A stretch of 64,000 bases of DNA from Mermis nigrescens (Eukaryota; Nematoda; Enoplea; Mermithida; Mermithidae). A program made the position numbers and the translations under genes. Under the pieces are notes generated by a model. The model saw nothing but the letters and a program-made list of their open reading frames with translations. It made no database searches and had not been told where the DNA came from. Where the stretch lies: assembly GCA_036768485.1 (NCBI GenBank), contig JAVLUZ010000410.1:1-64000 (forward strand), given 5' to 3'. Below are positions 12,459-23,984 of this stretch, piece by piece (position 1 is the stretch's first letter; each line of letters opens with the position of its first letter).

Positions 12459-13750
12459 CTACTTTTAATTAGCTTTTAATTAGCATGATTTCAGTACATC
12501 AGTCAGTAAACGCATACAGTAACATGCCACATTAACGACAGCAGTCCAAGAACGCGGAAAACAATATTGTTCTTAACATCAGCATTATCCTTTTTAAACA
12601 AGACAACCTTACATTATTTAAACAGATCAAGGTTTTCCAGCATAAACGTTATGCAAATATCAAGTGTAAGGAACACTAACGCTCAGATTTGGAAGTAAAA
12701 TAAATTTGTATTATAAACTACATATTAACAATAAATGAATAGTGCAAACTTTACACAACTACTAGTTGTATATAAAACTAACAGTCAGATTCCCAATTCT
12801 TATTTTACGTAGAACATTTCGAAAAAAATTAAGCTTCCGCAAGGCTCTAGGATTAAAGTTAATATGCAGTGTACACTTTACACAACCACAGAGTGTAAAA
12901 AATTTCAGTCGGATTCGTAATCCTGATATTAGTGTGATATTACGATCATAATTTATGAAAAGATTTAGTCTCCACAATGGACCAAGGACAAATAAATATC
13001 AGATGTAAACCACTTACACCACGGGTGAGTGCAAACAAACTGGCGTATCACATTTGCTTTCTGGTTAATTTTTAGACTCGAGATTATGTCCAACTCATAA
13101 CCCAGAACTTGGCAGAAAAAACATGACAGGAACGCGTTTATCTCCCCATTTTTTTGAATTTACACTACCTAAAAAGCTAAATATTGATGTAAACAAACGC
13201 AATTCGCTGGGACGCGTACCCATTAGAAAGTACTTTATTTTTATCCTATTTGACCTCGCCCGACTTCTGAACAGAGAAAGCGGCGAACAAAAAAATGGAC
13301 ACACACGTATTTTCCAACGTTTGTATTTGCCAAACCTATGTTCCACAAAATATTTGATATGATTTACCAATCAAAATACGAAAAAAACCTGTTATTTCGT
13401 CCATTTTACCATTTTACACCACAGATTTCGAACTTTACACCCCCATTAACAACTCAATATTACGTTTTTTTGAACGCAGCTTGCTTCGATGTATAGGCCG
13501 TAAAAGTAACATTATGTCTATTTTATTTAATTTATCGCAACTCATAACCAAAAAAAGTTGGCAGAGAAATATTGGACAAAATCTCTTTTTTACTCATCCA
13601 CTAGAGTGTAAAGTTTAAATCCCAGGTACTAATTGCGTATTGACTGTAGAAAAATTTGCTGGTAAGTATAAGATAGCCCTTGATCCGTAGTACTTTTCTG
13701 TCAAAAATTTCTTAAATCTCGGATTTGTTAACAGACATAAACAAGTCGAA
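12459..13750. other. AT-rich sequence with repeated TTTACAC/GTGTAAA motifs
   Basis: No gene was recognised. The motif TTTACAC or its complement recurs about every 100 bases (for example near 12750, 12885, 13150, 13430 and 13605). Open frames on both strands overlap and look fortuitous. Confidence 0.4.
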
Positions 13751-14010
13751 ACTGCATGGTGATTTTAATGTGGTAAAAACAAAGTTGTTCGACTTCCGGT
13801 AGTGTATTTTAGCTCATTTCTGGGTCTCTAAGGGCAAAAATCACTAAGAATTGTCTTGAAACGGCGCGAAGCACCGATAAATTTGACATTTTATAATTCC
13901 AAATGCAAATTCTGCCATTTTAAAGATATGTAGGACAAACAATTACTCTTTTCGGAGCGAAGCGCCGAAAATCTTTGGGAATTTTACACCATTTTACAGT
14001 TTTTGTCTTC
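13751..14010. repeat. Fragment of family F interior
   Basis: Matches the interior of the element at 57580-58337 (TTTCTGGGTCTCTAAGGGCA; the GGCGCGAAGC hairpin at 13862 and a variant at 13956). The ends are missing. Confidence 0.6.
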
Positions 14011-14403
14011 CCAAAGATCATTTTGGGCTGGGGTCTAAGTTGGCGCTCTCGAGCGTCCCTAGCGGGGTCCGGGGCAGAGCCCCGGAAAATTTCGCAAAAT
14101 TAAGGCACTGAAATATTGAATTTTACTGTTAAAATTTTCGTAAAATGGTCCGAGTCATGGTCCTTAATTCATTTGATGAATAGATAAAATAGACTGGCGC
14201 GCAGTTCGGAAATTTTCTGATTTCCATGCCAGAACAACTGTTCTTAACACGCATGAGGTGCGAATATTTTGCAGACTTGTCATGTTCCTTGTGCTTAGCA
14301 GCTCTTAAAAACGCAATCTGCACAAAGGGCACGTCACGGATCTCCTCCATACTTTTGAATTTCTATTGACTAGAAATGTCCGCAAAAAGGTTCTTTCTTC
14401 TCA

Positions 14404-14830
14404 ATGGCGACAAACGCTTTATACATAGTTCTTTGTAATTATATTTTTTATATTCTTTTTCTTTGTCTTCACATAAGTCTAGGTCTTCTGTATCAATCTA
14501 TCAACAATTTATCTTGTATTGATGCTAATGAATTTTTTGTTTTTAGTTCCAACATCACTCGAGCTGAAAATCGTTATCAACTTACTTTAGCAGTCGTCCG
14601 TTCCACATATGCTCACCTCAATAACTTTTCCCGAAGATATTCAAAAGTTTGTAACAAGTTACGTGATCATGTCGTCGCTTCTCCTAACGTTAGTTGATCA
14701 AAAAAGAGCTGCTTAACATTGATTTCACAATTTTATTGTTGGGGCATACCTTGTATCACACTCCGTGATATGTATGTCTTTTTGCTCAGTCACTCTTTTA
14801 TCATGTATTAATGTTTTACCAAATTTCGTG
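14404..14830 (+). pseudogene. Possible LINE C-terminal remnant
   Basis: A 97-codon frame contains TRAENRYQLTLAVVRSTYAH, then LNNFSRRYSKVCNKLRDHVV. The pattern (basic residues, then F.RR...K.CN.L....V) resembles the tail of non-LTR retrotransposon reverse transcriptases, where LWNSLP is usual. No catalytic domain lies upstream and no tail repeat was seen. The similarity is weak, and a chance open frame is possible. Confidence 0.3.
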
Positions 14831-15538
14831 TATTTTTTCTAGACAATATATATTTCCTTGTTTTGTCTCTCAATAAGTATGGCGGTAAACAATGATTTTT
14901 AGGCAAAGTTTTATTTTTAAAAAGTGTAAATGCTTCTTGCAATTGCTCAATGATATATGGCCCAGATCTTTGAATTAATAAATTTTGTTTGTCTGTTTCA
15001 AAAGGACAAGGAGTTTTTAAGTTAAAATAATGGCCAAAACTAGAATAAATCAGCGAGCGCCGAATTTCTTGGTTTATTCTAAACAAATCGTCGCAGGACA
15101 GCGTCACGCAACTGCATAGCTCCACTTCTAAAAATTCGAAATTTTCCCTAGGGGGAATTCCCCCTTCCCCCTGGCCAGGCTACGCCCCTGCTTTTGGGGA
15201 TCATCTTTGTACATACATGTACAAACGGAGCTCGTACAAAAACAAAGACTGCTTCCAGCGCATAATTAACATTTTTTCCGTCAAAAACGTAAAAACAATT
15301 AAATGAAAAAATAAATTTTTCCATTACTTCGATAGCGCAGGAAGATGTGAAAAGCCCGAAAAACACGTTATTGAAAGGCCCCCGTCCGTTTTTATGAGTT
15401 TTCAGATGGAAAAATTCTTTTTTGGATTCCTACCCCACACACAAATCCTGGCTACGCCTATGATCTGAGGCATCAGCACCACCGCTACTAGCAAGCGTTT
15501 CATTCTCATCGCCATTTATCGGATATTCATATTGATAC
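14831..15538. other. Mixed repeat fragments, no gene called
   Basis: Contains a 105-codon minus-strand frame (14808-15125) of unknown nature. It also holds fragments around 15150-15190 and 15425-15460 that match the GGCGTAGCCAGG family at 59733-60110. Confidence 0.35.
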
Positions 15539-15919
15539 TAGTGTTATTTTGATATACCAAAAATAAATTTTGGTATGATTTTGGTAGGCACTTGCTGGAC
15601 TATCAATATCATATTTTAATTTTGTGAATTTTAGTATATCATACTCTTATCATATTAAAACTCTGGGAAATGTGAAAATATTTTTGATATAATTTTGGTA
15701 TAAGTTTAGTATAAAGTGGTAGCACTTTTCCTTTTTTCGTTCTTTATCTTACTTACTTATTTTGTACGTATGATGCAGTAGGTATTTTCCACAGGTTGTA
15801 TTATCATATGTAGACAAATACGTAAGTATGTATGTACATATGTATACCGAGCCGAGCCCCCTCATACATATAGTCCGTTGAGGTTTGTATACACCTGCAT
15901 ACGTTATTCGTGTGTACTT

Positions 15920-16088
15920 CATTGAGCGTCGGGTAGGGGGTTTGGGGGGAATGCACCCCAAAAAGCAAAACATTTTTTGATGCCAATGGATATTGCTCGA
16001 TGAGAAACGTTGAAAAACGGTGTTTGTTCGCCATACCACCGATTTCAAGGCCAACACCCCCCCAGAAATCTGGAGCCGCCCACCTATG
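15920..16088 (-). mobile_element. MITE-A copy
   Basis: Inverted copy ending CCGCCCACCTATG. The sibling hAT element shows the uninterrupted target CGTGTGTACATATATAC at about 5769, confirming an insertion after the two copies diverged. Confidence 0.75.
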
Positions 16089-16199
16089 GTGGTGTACTTA
16101 CATACAATTAGCGCAGCGCAGTATGAGCGAAGTAACACCCGTCTGTGCTGATAAATGCGTAATATAAGGTGAGCTCAGCTCATCATTAAGGTTGGCTTA

Positions 16200-16365
16200 T
16201 AGTCTGTTTCACATAAGTTTGGGCATAAATTTTAAGAAGTTATTCGAAAGTTAGCCGACGGATTACGATAATTATATATCAAATCAATGCTATAATCGCA
16301 ATCTGTCAATTTGTTGTCGGACATTGTTTTTAAAATTTATGCCCAAACTTGCGTGAAACAGACTA
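16200..16365. mobile_element. 166-bp TAGTCTGTTT-family MITE
   Basis: Inverted ends TAGTCTGTTTCACATAAG and CTTGCGTGAAACAGACTA. The homologous stretch near 5890 in the sibling hAT element lacks it. Its tips match the larger tRNA-like elements at 18393 and 19131. Confidence 0.8.
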
Positions 16366-17162
16366 GGAGATTACAAAACATTAGGTATGTAGGTAGGTAG
16401 GAGATGACCATTAAATTATTTGTTTTCTTAATCCTTGATTGCCACCTGTATTCTTGACCGTTGAGCTTTCGTGATTGTGATCCAAATATTCAGAAATTTT
16501 GTTATTTGTCGAAAAGTGAAAGGAGTTCATGCAATTTTGAAACTTAATATCGTAAATTTTTAAAGTTTTCAAATTAATGAAAATTTTTTAAAATTTACGT
16601 CCAAAAATGTAATGCCCGTGTTTTTCTAAAGTTTATTTCACAAAAAACTTGTCCACTAAAATCAATTTTATACGATTAGTGAGCAGGTACAAAATTCGTT
16701 TCTAGACAGCTTGCTGTAACATAAACTAGCTATGCTTATTCATTGCTATGCATAACATCGTAATTGTTGCTTCCGATTAAGTGAAAAATCGTTGGAAATG
16801 AGAGATAATCGTTCAAAAAAATAGTGATTACTTGCATACTAAGTCTTTTGACTTTGAAATAAAATAAACGAGTCTTAAAATATGCATAATTTATTACAGT
16901 GCATTAATATGCATGCATTTAATTCGCCAACTATTTTGCTTACATAGGTTCCTTCTTTGAAATGGTTGCAGAAAATACATAATAAGTGTACATATGCACT
17001 ACCTACAAAAAACATATTAAATATATACCAAATATCAAAAATATATCATATTTTAAATAAAAATAGCGAAATATCATATTTATATCATATTAAAATTAAG
17101 CTAACTATACCAATATCATATTTTAATTATTTTTGGGCTACCAAAATAACACTAATTGATAC

Positions 17163-18197
17163 AGCACTACAAGAAACGAATCGACGCCGCCAAGCAAGAC
17201 AGGCGAGGCAACAACTCAAAGACAGTGTCAAAACTTGCAGTAACAGAACACAAAGTTGTAATAGTTCATGGTCAGTAACGATATGGCCAAACATAATTCG
17301 AAATTTTCCTAGGGTAGGCACGTGCTGAAGTGCCTCCACGTACATAGCTACGCGCCTATGTAGTACTAACCGACTACACGGGCTCTTGCTCACTTCCTCC
17401 GCTGATATTCAATATAATCGACAAACAATATAACATCGACCTCACGGGTTTAACTTCAGAGCATCCATTTCAAATTGTGTAGCAGCACCTCTGCTACAGA
17501 ATGATCAAAGTCCAATGCTGCAAATGATGGACTAAAAATTCGCAAAGGCTCAATGAATCCTTTCGAAAAACGAACTAGAGAGTACAGTGCAGTTTGAAGT
17601 TTACAAATCATCAGTGGTACTGTATGCATCAGGGGATTTTGCGAGTAAGCTGTTTGGTCGGTATGCACATACGTACATACTTGTGGTTCTCGATCATCAG
17701 CCACACACTTTTGCGTAGTTTAAAATGGCCTTCTCAATGACAGCAGGAATGTTTTGCTTTACACTTATAAAGACGACTCTTGGGACAGTGGCTCGGTTCG
17801 GCCAACGGCCCACCTGAGTGGTCAAAAATTATTTTTTGACTAAAATGACACAAAGATTGGTATGAATGCTCCAATAGCACTTAAGCTTGTACGTTTTTCC
17901 AGTTTCTGCTCAATTTCAAGCACTTTGAATGAAATGTTCAAATTTCGTCCATTTTTGACCTTGATTTTGAGTGATATTCCCCGAAAAATTTCTCAAGTTT
18001 CCGTTCTGAAGGCACGACTGTACCCCTCAATTCCACCCAACGTGCGCGTCCACTGATCAATATATAGCTCACGAATCAGTCGTACCAATTATTCAGGAGA
18101 ATTCAGATATATACACTTATTTCATCGTCTTTTCCGTTCAAATTCTTAACACTTTTTCCTTTTCACGGTACTTTACACTCACGCGGTGTGTAAAAAG
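17163..18197. other. No gene called
   Basis: A minus-strand frame at 17456-17704 (82 codons) has fairly balanced composition but no recognised domain. No repeat family was recognised. It could be host sequence downstream of an unseen gene. Confidence 0.3.
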
Positions 18198-18392
18198 TAG
18201 TGTTGTAAAAGATATCTTTATCTTTATCTTTTTTAGCAATATAAAGATAAAGATAAAGATATCTTTATCTTTATCTTGACGATTTTTGTATATCTTTATC
18301 TTTATCTTCTGGAAAAATCACAGGCTATCTTTATCTTTATTTTTTTGATAGGAATTTATCTTGCAAAAAAGATAAAGTATGTACATAAGTTA

Positions 18393-18937
18393 TAGTCTGT
18401 TTTATTTATCCGAGAGCTTTTTCAGTAAATGTTTTCGGAGGTTATCGTAACCCATTCTTTCTTATTTACTGTAAGTCGCTAGATCTCACTTTAGCTTCCT
18501 AGCAAAGGAGGGTTTTTCAATAACATTTTTGCAGCATAATTTCTTTTCGTCTTCTATCAGATCAATCAACTCACAGATAAAAATCGCGCATTCAGCTATC
18601 CTGAGTCGACACTTTAAACACAATAGACTAAGATGTTCAGAAACGCCGCGAACTCCCACATAGCGCAGTGGTAAAAACGTCCGCATGTAGACACAGCAAC
18701 CCGGGTTCGATTCCAGCCGATAGCTTTTTGTTTAACGCACTTACTGCAGTATGTCCCACCACTGATTAAATGTTAAATTACATTTATATGGGCGTATTAG
18801 TGCATTTAAAATGGAAGAATTCCAGCCACTCGCCCTCACTGAGCTGATCTGCCGAAGTACAGTAATTCGTCTTGTTTAGCTTACTGTAGCCCTTAAAAGA
18901 ATTGACTGAAAAGCTCTCAAATAAATGAAACAGACTA
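18393..18937 (+). mobile_element. TA-flanked element carrying a tRNA-like segment
   Basis: Terminal inverted repeats TAGTCTGTTTTATTTATC and AATAAATGAAACAGACTA are flanked by TA on both sides. The interior carries A-box-like and B-box-like sequence at 18653-18723. A related copy lies inverted at 19131-19671. Confidence 0.8.
18653..18723 (+). ncRNA. tRNA-like sequence with Pol III A and B boxes
   Basis: TAGCGCAGTGGTA matches an A box and GGTTCGATTCC a B box, at normal tRNA spacing. The acceptor and T stems do not pair well, so this is a tRNA-derived promoter-like segment rather than a working tRNA gene. A T-rich stretch follows (CTTTTTG). Confidence 0.55.
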
Positions 18938-19130
18938 TAGCATGAAGTCCAAAATGCAGGTTTGACGTGAAATGCATTTAGACGCATTCAAGTTTTATTC
19001 TAGTACAGGAAAAGAAAACGATTGTGTAAACCTATGGCGTGCGGCCCAAGCTAATGCTTGTAGCATGAGTGATACCAATCTGAGCGAGAGTACTACTACT
19101 AACACCCAGGTTCATCTAAGTCCAAGCCTA

Positions 19131-19671
19131 TAGTCTGTTTCATTTAATCGAGAATTTTTTAGTAGATTTTTGAGGGCTAGAGTAAGCGAAACAAGACGAT
19201 TTACTGTAATTGGGCAAATCAGCTCAGCGAGTGTGAGTGGCTAGAATTCTTCTATTTTGAATGCACCAATTCGTCCATATAAATTTAATTTTGGCATTTA
19301 ATTAGCGCCGGGACATACTACAGTAAGTGCGCTAAATAAAAAGCTGTCGGCTGGAATCGAACCCCGGTTTTTTTCACAAGCGGACGTTTTACCACTGAGC
19401 TATGCGGGAGTTTGCGACGTTTCTTAATAATTTAGTCTATAGTGTTTAACGTGTCAACTTAGGATAAGTTGAATGCGCGATTTTATCTGTAAGTTGATTG
19501 ATCTGCTGGAAGACGAGAGTAAATTATGCCGCAAAAAATGTAATTGTAAAACCCCTCTTTGCTACGTAGTTACAGTTAGATCTAGCAACCTACAGTAAAT
19601 AAGAAATAAAAAGTTACTGTAGCCTCGAAAAACACTTACTGAACAAGCTCTCGGATAAATGAAACAGACTA
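19131..19671 (-). mobile_element. Second TA-flanked tRNA-like element, inverted
   Basis: Same ends as 18393-18937 (TAGTCTGTTTCATTTAATC to AATGAAACAGACTA) with flanking TA. Similarity runs along the whole length in the opposite orientation, making a giant hairpin with its partner around a spacer of about 190 bp. Confidence 0.8.
19345..19410 (-). ncRNA. tRNA-like sequence with Pol III boxes
   Basis: Minus strand reads ATAGCTCAGTGGTA (A box) and GGGTTCGATTCC (B box). This copy is closer to the tRNA consensus than its partner. The 7-base acceptor (CTCCCGC) has no complementary 3' strand, so it is not a true tRNA. Confidence 0.55.
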
Positions 19672-20148
19672 TAGGAAACATGAAGGAGTTTGAAAAAATC
19701 AATAACTGTTGCGACTATAGTATGTACAGGCGCATAGAGCAGGGTTTTGATGCTTGTGAAAAGAAAGAAGTGACTTGCTGTCTGCCAGTAGTAGTAGTAC
19801 GTGGGTCAGTCAGATACCGCGGGTAAACCCCCAAGCCTACATTTATGTGTGCTTAATGCCTATCACCTCTTTGATCTCAGGTGTAAAAATTAGGGCACTC
19901 AGTTGGCTGCTTTACATCACCCACTCTCGTTTATTGCACTTCACATACATAATTCTCTTGGGTCCAGGAGACCATATTTACATATGCACACTTTATCTTT
20001 ATCTTTTTGGTTCCTTTATCTTGCAAATTATCTGTATCTTTCTTAATTTTTTGTCTCTATCTTCATCTTTATCTTCTAGATTTTAAAGTTTCAACTTTAT
20101 CTTTTATCTTGCGAAAAAATCCTTATCTTTTACAACGCTAGTAAAAAG

Positions 20149-20683
20149 AGTCGGCCAATTATCAATGCCAGCATCTTTTTTACTTTGTAATTTTAAAACC
20201 GTACGAGTTACAAAATAAAGATAAACGCGAATATGAATGTACAATTTACAAACACTTCGCGTTCAAACAAAAAGAACACACACATTTGATTGCCGAATGT
20301 GCCGAATAAATTGTACATTTCCATCGTAAGAACTGCACAGTCTGTGAAGAATCAATATTAAAAAAACATAGCTTTGTTAAGTTTGATCGTCGCTTCCGAA
20401 AGCCAAACAGTATAACGCGCTAATTGGCGCCGTTGCGTGTGTAAATTGGGGAACCGCGAATTAAAAATGAGAAAAATGGCGTTGTAAAGTGACTGAGGTG
20501 TTTAAACGAAATCGCTTCAAATTTTTTTAAAATGCGCCGAGTCGCAAAATCGGCTTATTGCCCCGATTTATAACCTCGTGAATCCGGTTTGTGAAAGGAA
20601 AATAAGCTAGTTTACGCAACTGAGATTAAGTGTATGGCAGTTTACACCACAGAAAAGAACGTATACCGAGGAGCCTGATGCGA
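20149..20683. other. 3' flank of CNOT2, nothing recognised
   Basis: No repeat or gene was recognised between the hAT element and the CNOT2 poly(A) signal. Confidence 0.4.
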
Positions 20684-20689
20684 TTTATT
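20684..20689 (-). terminator. Candidate CNOT2 polyadenylation signal
   Basis: AATAAA on the minus strand, about 100 bases past the CNOT2 stop, in an AT-rich context. It is the nearest canonical hexamer downstream of the stop and fits a short 3' UTR. The cleavage site is not identified. Confidence 0.55.
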
Positions 20690-20789
20690 GTATTTATATA
20701 TATAAAAATAGAATATGAGACGGGTTGGTGGTGGTAGGGACTGTTGCGGATTGTACTATTCTGTTGGTCATTGGCACCGGAGCGCGTTA

Positions 20790-20894
20790 CTACGAATTGT
20801 GTGGCTGCTGTTGCTGCTGCAAGACTGGCTGCTGAGGTGGAAGCATGGGCCTATCTTCCAATTTGTCGTATTCGAGAGTCATTTCTTTTGGAAT
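20790..20894 (-). CDS. CNOT2: CNOT2 terminal exon with stop codon
   Basis: Encodes IPKEMTLEYDKLEDRPMLPP, then a Gln-rich tail QQPVLQQQQQPHNS, then TAG. LEYDKLEDRP matches vertebrate LEYDKLEERP, the last conserved block of CNOT2. The tail replaces the vertebrate STFNYNPAQQAF ending. The phase agrees with the exon ending at 28976. The 3' splice site is the end of an (ATT)n microsatellite, with TTATTATTAG directly before the exon, so no ordinary pyrimidine tract exists. Confidence 0.94.
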   Translation of the reverse strand: MPKEMTLEYDKLEDRPMLPPQQPVLQQQQQPHNS

Positions 20895-20895
20895 C

Positions 20896-20896
<1 letters not shown>

Positions 20897-20954
<58 letters not shown>

Positions 20955-20955
20955 T
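20897..20955. repeat. (AAT)n microsatellite abutting the CNOT2 3' splice site
   Basis: About 19 AAT units with one slip near the end. On the CNOT2 strand this is (ATT)n, running directly into TTAG and the terminal exon. Confidence 0.97.
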
Positions 20956-20959
20956 AATA

Positions 20960-23165
20960 ATAATAGAAAAAGCACAGTCAAGGAATGGAACGGAAGGAAA
21001 ATGTTTTTTTCAAATAATTTCATTTAGAGTGATTGGGGTGTAAAGTAGCAGTTCTGAAGATCACTAAAGCAAGCTCGTATCCAGGATTCGCCCAGGGGCG
21101 GATCTGACATAAATTGGTTTGAAGCTGGATTTCGATGGGATAATTAATAAAAACCGCATTAACGGACGTTTTAGTTTTTTTCCAACATTTCAGAAACCCC
21201 AGAATTACAAGCGCAAAACTTGTTTCGTTTTGTCCGCCATTTTTGCTGCCATGTAAATCGATCGATGAGAAATCTTTAAAATATTTTAAAATTCAGAATT
21301 TATGCGCTACTCGGCTACGATTGGCGTAAAAACTTTGCAAAAAACGATAAAAAAACATCCAAAATTTTAATCCAGGGTACTATTTTGAATTAATTTTTCT
21401 TTTGGGCAAAACACGGGCTTCTTTACGCAAATTTTAGGCGTTTTTTTACCGATTTCAACCCAAAAATAAAACTTTATTTACCGTCTGTGTAAGTGTAGAA
21501 TTGATGCTTCTATTATTTTTCCGATATTTATGTACATTTTTTGCACTATTAGATTTCCTAAGTAGTCAGTAGGAATAAAAAAAAACGCGAACATGTGTTT
21601 AGTATACAAAAATGCTAACCAATCGGCTTATTGATTTTGAACTATAAATAATGAGTGTAAATTAATATATCCATTGATTCTGCATGACTGCCGATTGGTT
21701 TTAAAATTTTCCTGCTAGAAATATTCCATGATCCCCAAATTCTGATGCTGCTAAAACATTACTGATTCGAGTCTTTACATCGTCGCTTCTTCACACCTAA
21801 TTTTGGACATAATTATCAAAATTAATTCATTTACGGCCTAAAAATCGAATCTTTAGGTAACATCACATTTTTTAAATTATTCAAAAAGTTATCATATTCA
21901 TCATAGTTAACACTCAGCCCAGTAAGGCTTTTCATTACTAGTTTTCGGTAGGGCTAGCACAGTTGACTCATTCTAACCGTATTTTTCATCTTTGTTTACA
22001 TCAGTCATTCCTTACAAAGCTCATTGTTTACACTATTTACATTACTAATTACGTATTCATTTATTTACATTCTTTACACTACGCGCAACACGTTTTCAAG
22101 TGGTCCCTTCATATTTTGAATTTAAAAGCACGCATAAGTTAGAAAATTTAGGTCGAATAAACACGTACTGTATAAAATTATCAAATCTTTATACAATTTC
22201 CTCATTTTAAACCGCCGTAGATTAAGACACGGATGCTTAAAGCAGCTTGAAAAATTGGTATATACAACCGTTTCGAGAAAAACGCCATGCGGTCACGTGA
22301 CATTCAGAAAAATTTAATGAGGCAAAAAGGCAGGTAACTGAAGTCGTGCAAAGCATCTCCATAACGGCCCACTGATTTTAAATTTAAAAAAGTGAAAACT
22401 CAAAGTTTTTTCAATAAAAAATTACTGAAATGTGTGGGGGGAATTACTAGACAAGAACACTTTTTTATTCCGAAAAATCAGGGAAGAGTGCCAATGTCCA
22501 AATTCTAAACTAGAGGCACTGGTTCAGTATAAAAATGACTACGGCGCAGTGTAAAGTGACCGACAGTCGAGCCATTAAAATATCTCAAGAATATAGAACA
22601 GTCCGGCTTGAAGAAGGCCTCAAAAATTACAATAACTCAGGGTAACAGGACGATACGGGATAAAAATGACAGCTCATCCAGTGTAAAGTGATGAATGCTC
22701 AAGCAAGTGCGAAAATTTACGGTCACAGGGCATAGGTTATGCATCAAAGTGACCAGCTCCTGATAAATGTGATATGTCATTCTAACATTTTATTGGAAGG
22801 AAAATAAAACTCATGCTGGGAATAATATTTTATACGCTCTAATCGTACTTTACGCCTTTCTTACTACAAAACAAGAGATCGCTTTAGCTTTTTTTATCTT
22901 TTATTTTATACCCTGAATTAAGGATTAAATTTTTTCACATAACCCTTTCTTTATTTACGCTTCACAATTTAAAAACTGTTGAGTTTACACTTTCGTTTCA
23001 AATTACATTAAGTAAAATCTGCGTGAAAATATACACATGCGGCATCTTTTGCGTCTCTTCTATCATTCAAACCAATTTTAGTAGCATCGTGCATGATTTA
23101 CTTAGTTTTTCTCATTTTCGAATCTTACTACTTTATACTTTGCACCGTACATTCTAAGGGGCGCG
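20960..23165. other. CNOT2 last intron, low-repeat part
   Basis: AT-rich sequence with many TTTACAC/GTGTAAA motifs (for example near 21650, 22030, 22075, 22550, 22680 and 22990). No gene or clear element. Confidence 0.4.
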
Positions 23166-23167
23166 CC

Positions 23168-23375
23168 TGGTCCGTTTTTTTCAAAAACTCGGGTCTGGTC
23201 CAAAATTTCAAGGAAGACCGGACCCGACGGGGTCCGGGTCCAAAAGAACCGGGCCCGATCGGGCCCGGGTCCGAAATTTCAAGAAAGCCGGGACCGGGTC
23301 CTCTTCCGAAAAAAACCGGACCCGATGGGGTCCGGGTCCAAAAAACGGACCCGATCGGGTCCGGGTCCAATGTAT
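23168..23375. repeat. Orphan GGGTCC-type array
   Basis: Clusters of GGGTCCGGGTCC and its complement, including the palindrome GGACCCGATCGGGTCC. It resembles the subterminal arrays of the hAT-like element 23985-25534, but no terminal repeats or TSD were found around it. Confidence 0.75.
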
Positions 23376-23984
23376 CAAAACGCACCGCGACATATTTCTA
23401 GCATGTTACATTACTATACTGGCTGTTGTATGAGGTATATACATATATTAATGTACTTATTACTCCTAAACAATTAAGTGAATGGACGAGTTCCGGTTTA
23501 AGGTGTAATGCCGCCCCGGTAACCAGGATTATCCATATTTCTGCTGGAATTGCCAGAACTGGGCAAATTTATTTAATGCGTTCATGTGCGACTTTATTCG
23601 GCGAAACCTTTTTTTATGTATTTTGCGTTTCCGCATCACTTCTACGACTTTTCACGATTGAGCATGCAAAAAAATTAAGCGATTCGACAAAATTCTTTGT
23701 TACTTTTACACTTTAAACTCAATTTTGCGGCCTTTTTAAGACAAAAATGCTAAAAACGTACCTTCTATACAAAATCCGGCGCGAAGCGCCCAAACCTTTT
23801 ACATTTTTCTCGATTTAAAATCAATGTTGTAGCTTTACGAAGATGAGCAAAACAGGAATTACATCCGTAACAAGCCCCAAATAAGTTCGGCTTTTCTATC
23901 ATGCATAGCCAGTGGCGTACTTGGCCCCCTAATTTGGGGAGGGGGTAAGATTTTGAAGTTGGATATCTCAACGACTACTAATGG

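Larger units (their letters stand above)
15539..17154. mobile_element. hAT-like element, second copy of the 5372-6969 family
   Basis: Ends are TAGTGTTATTTTGATATACC and the inverse sequence finishing AAATAACACTA. A perfect TSD ATTGATAC lies at 15531-15538 and 17155-17162. It differs from the 5372 copy by two insertions, at 15920-16088 and 16200-16365. The other copy shows both sites empty. Confidence 0.9.
18198..20140. mobile_element. hAT-like element with GATAAA/TTTATC arrays
   Basis: Ends TAGTGTTGTAAAAGATA and the inverse ATCTTTTACAACGCTA, with a perfect TSD GTAAAAAG at 18190-18197 and 20141-20148. Arrays of AAAGAT/ATCTTT lie just inside both ends (18210-18385 and 19990-20135). The interior is almost entirely two inverted tRNA-like elements. 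No transposase. Confidence 0.9.

Noticed and set aside
14808..15125. 105-codon minus-strand frame as a gene
   Set aside because: Balanced composition but no known domain, flanked by repeat fragments. It may be decayed transposon coding sequence.
18653..19410. Two tRNA genes
   Set aside because: A and B boxes are present, but the acceptor and T stems do not pair and both lie inside transposable elements. Recorded as tRNA-like only.
20715..21043. Plus-strand frames ending in poly-Ile or poly-Asn
   Set aside because: Antisense of the CNOT2 terminal exon running into the (AAT)n repeat.
23093..23401. Gly/Pro-rich frames on both strands
   Set aside because: Products of the GGGTCC array.
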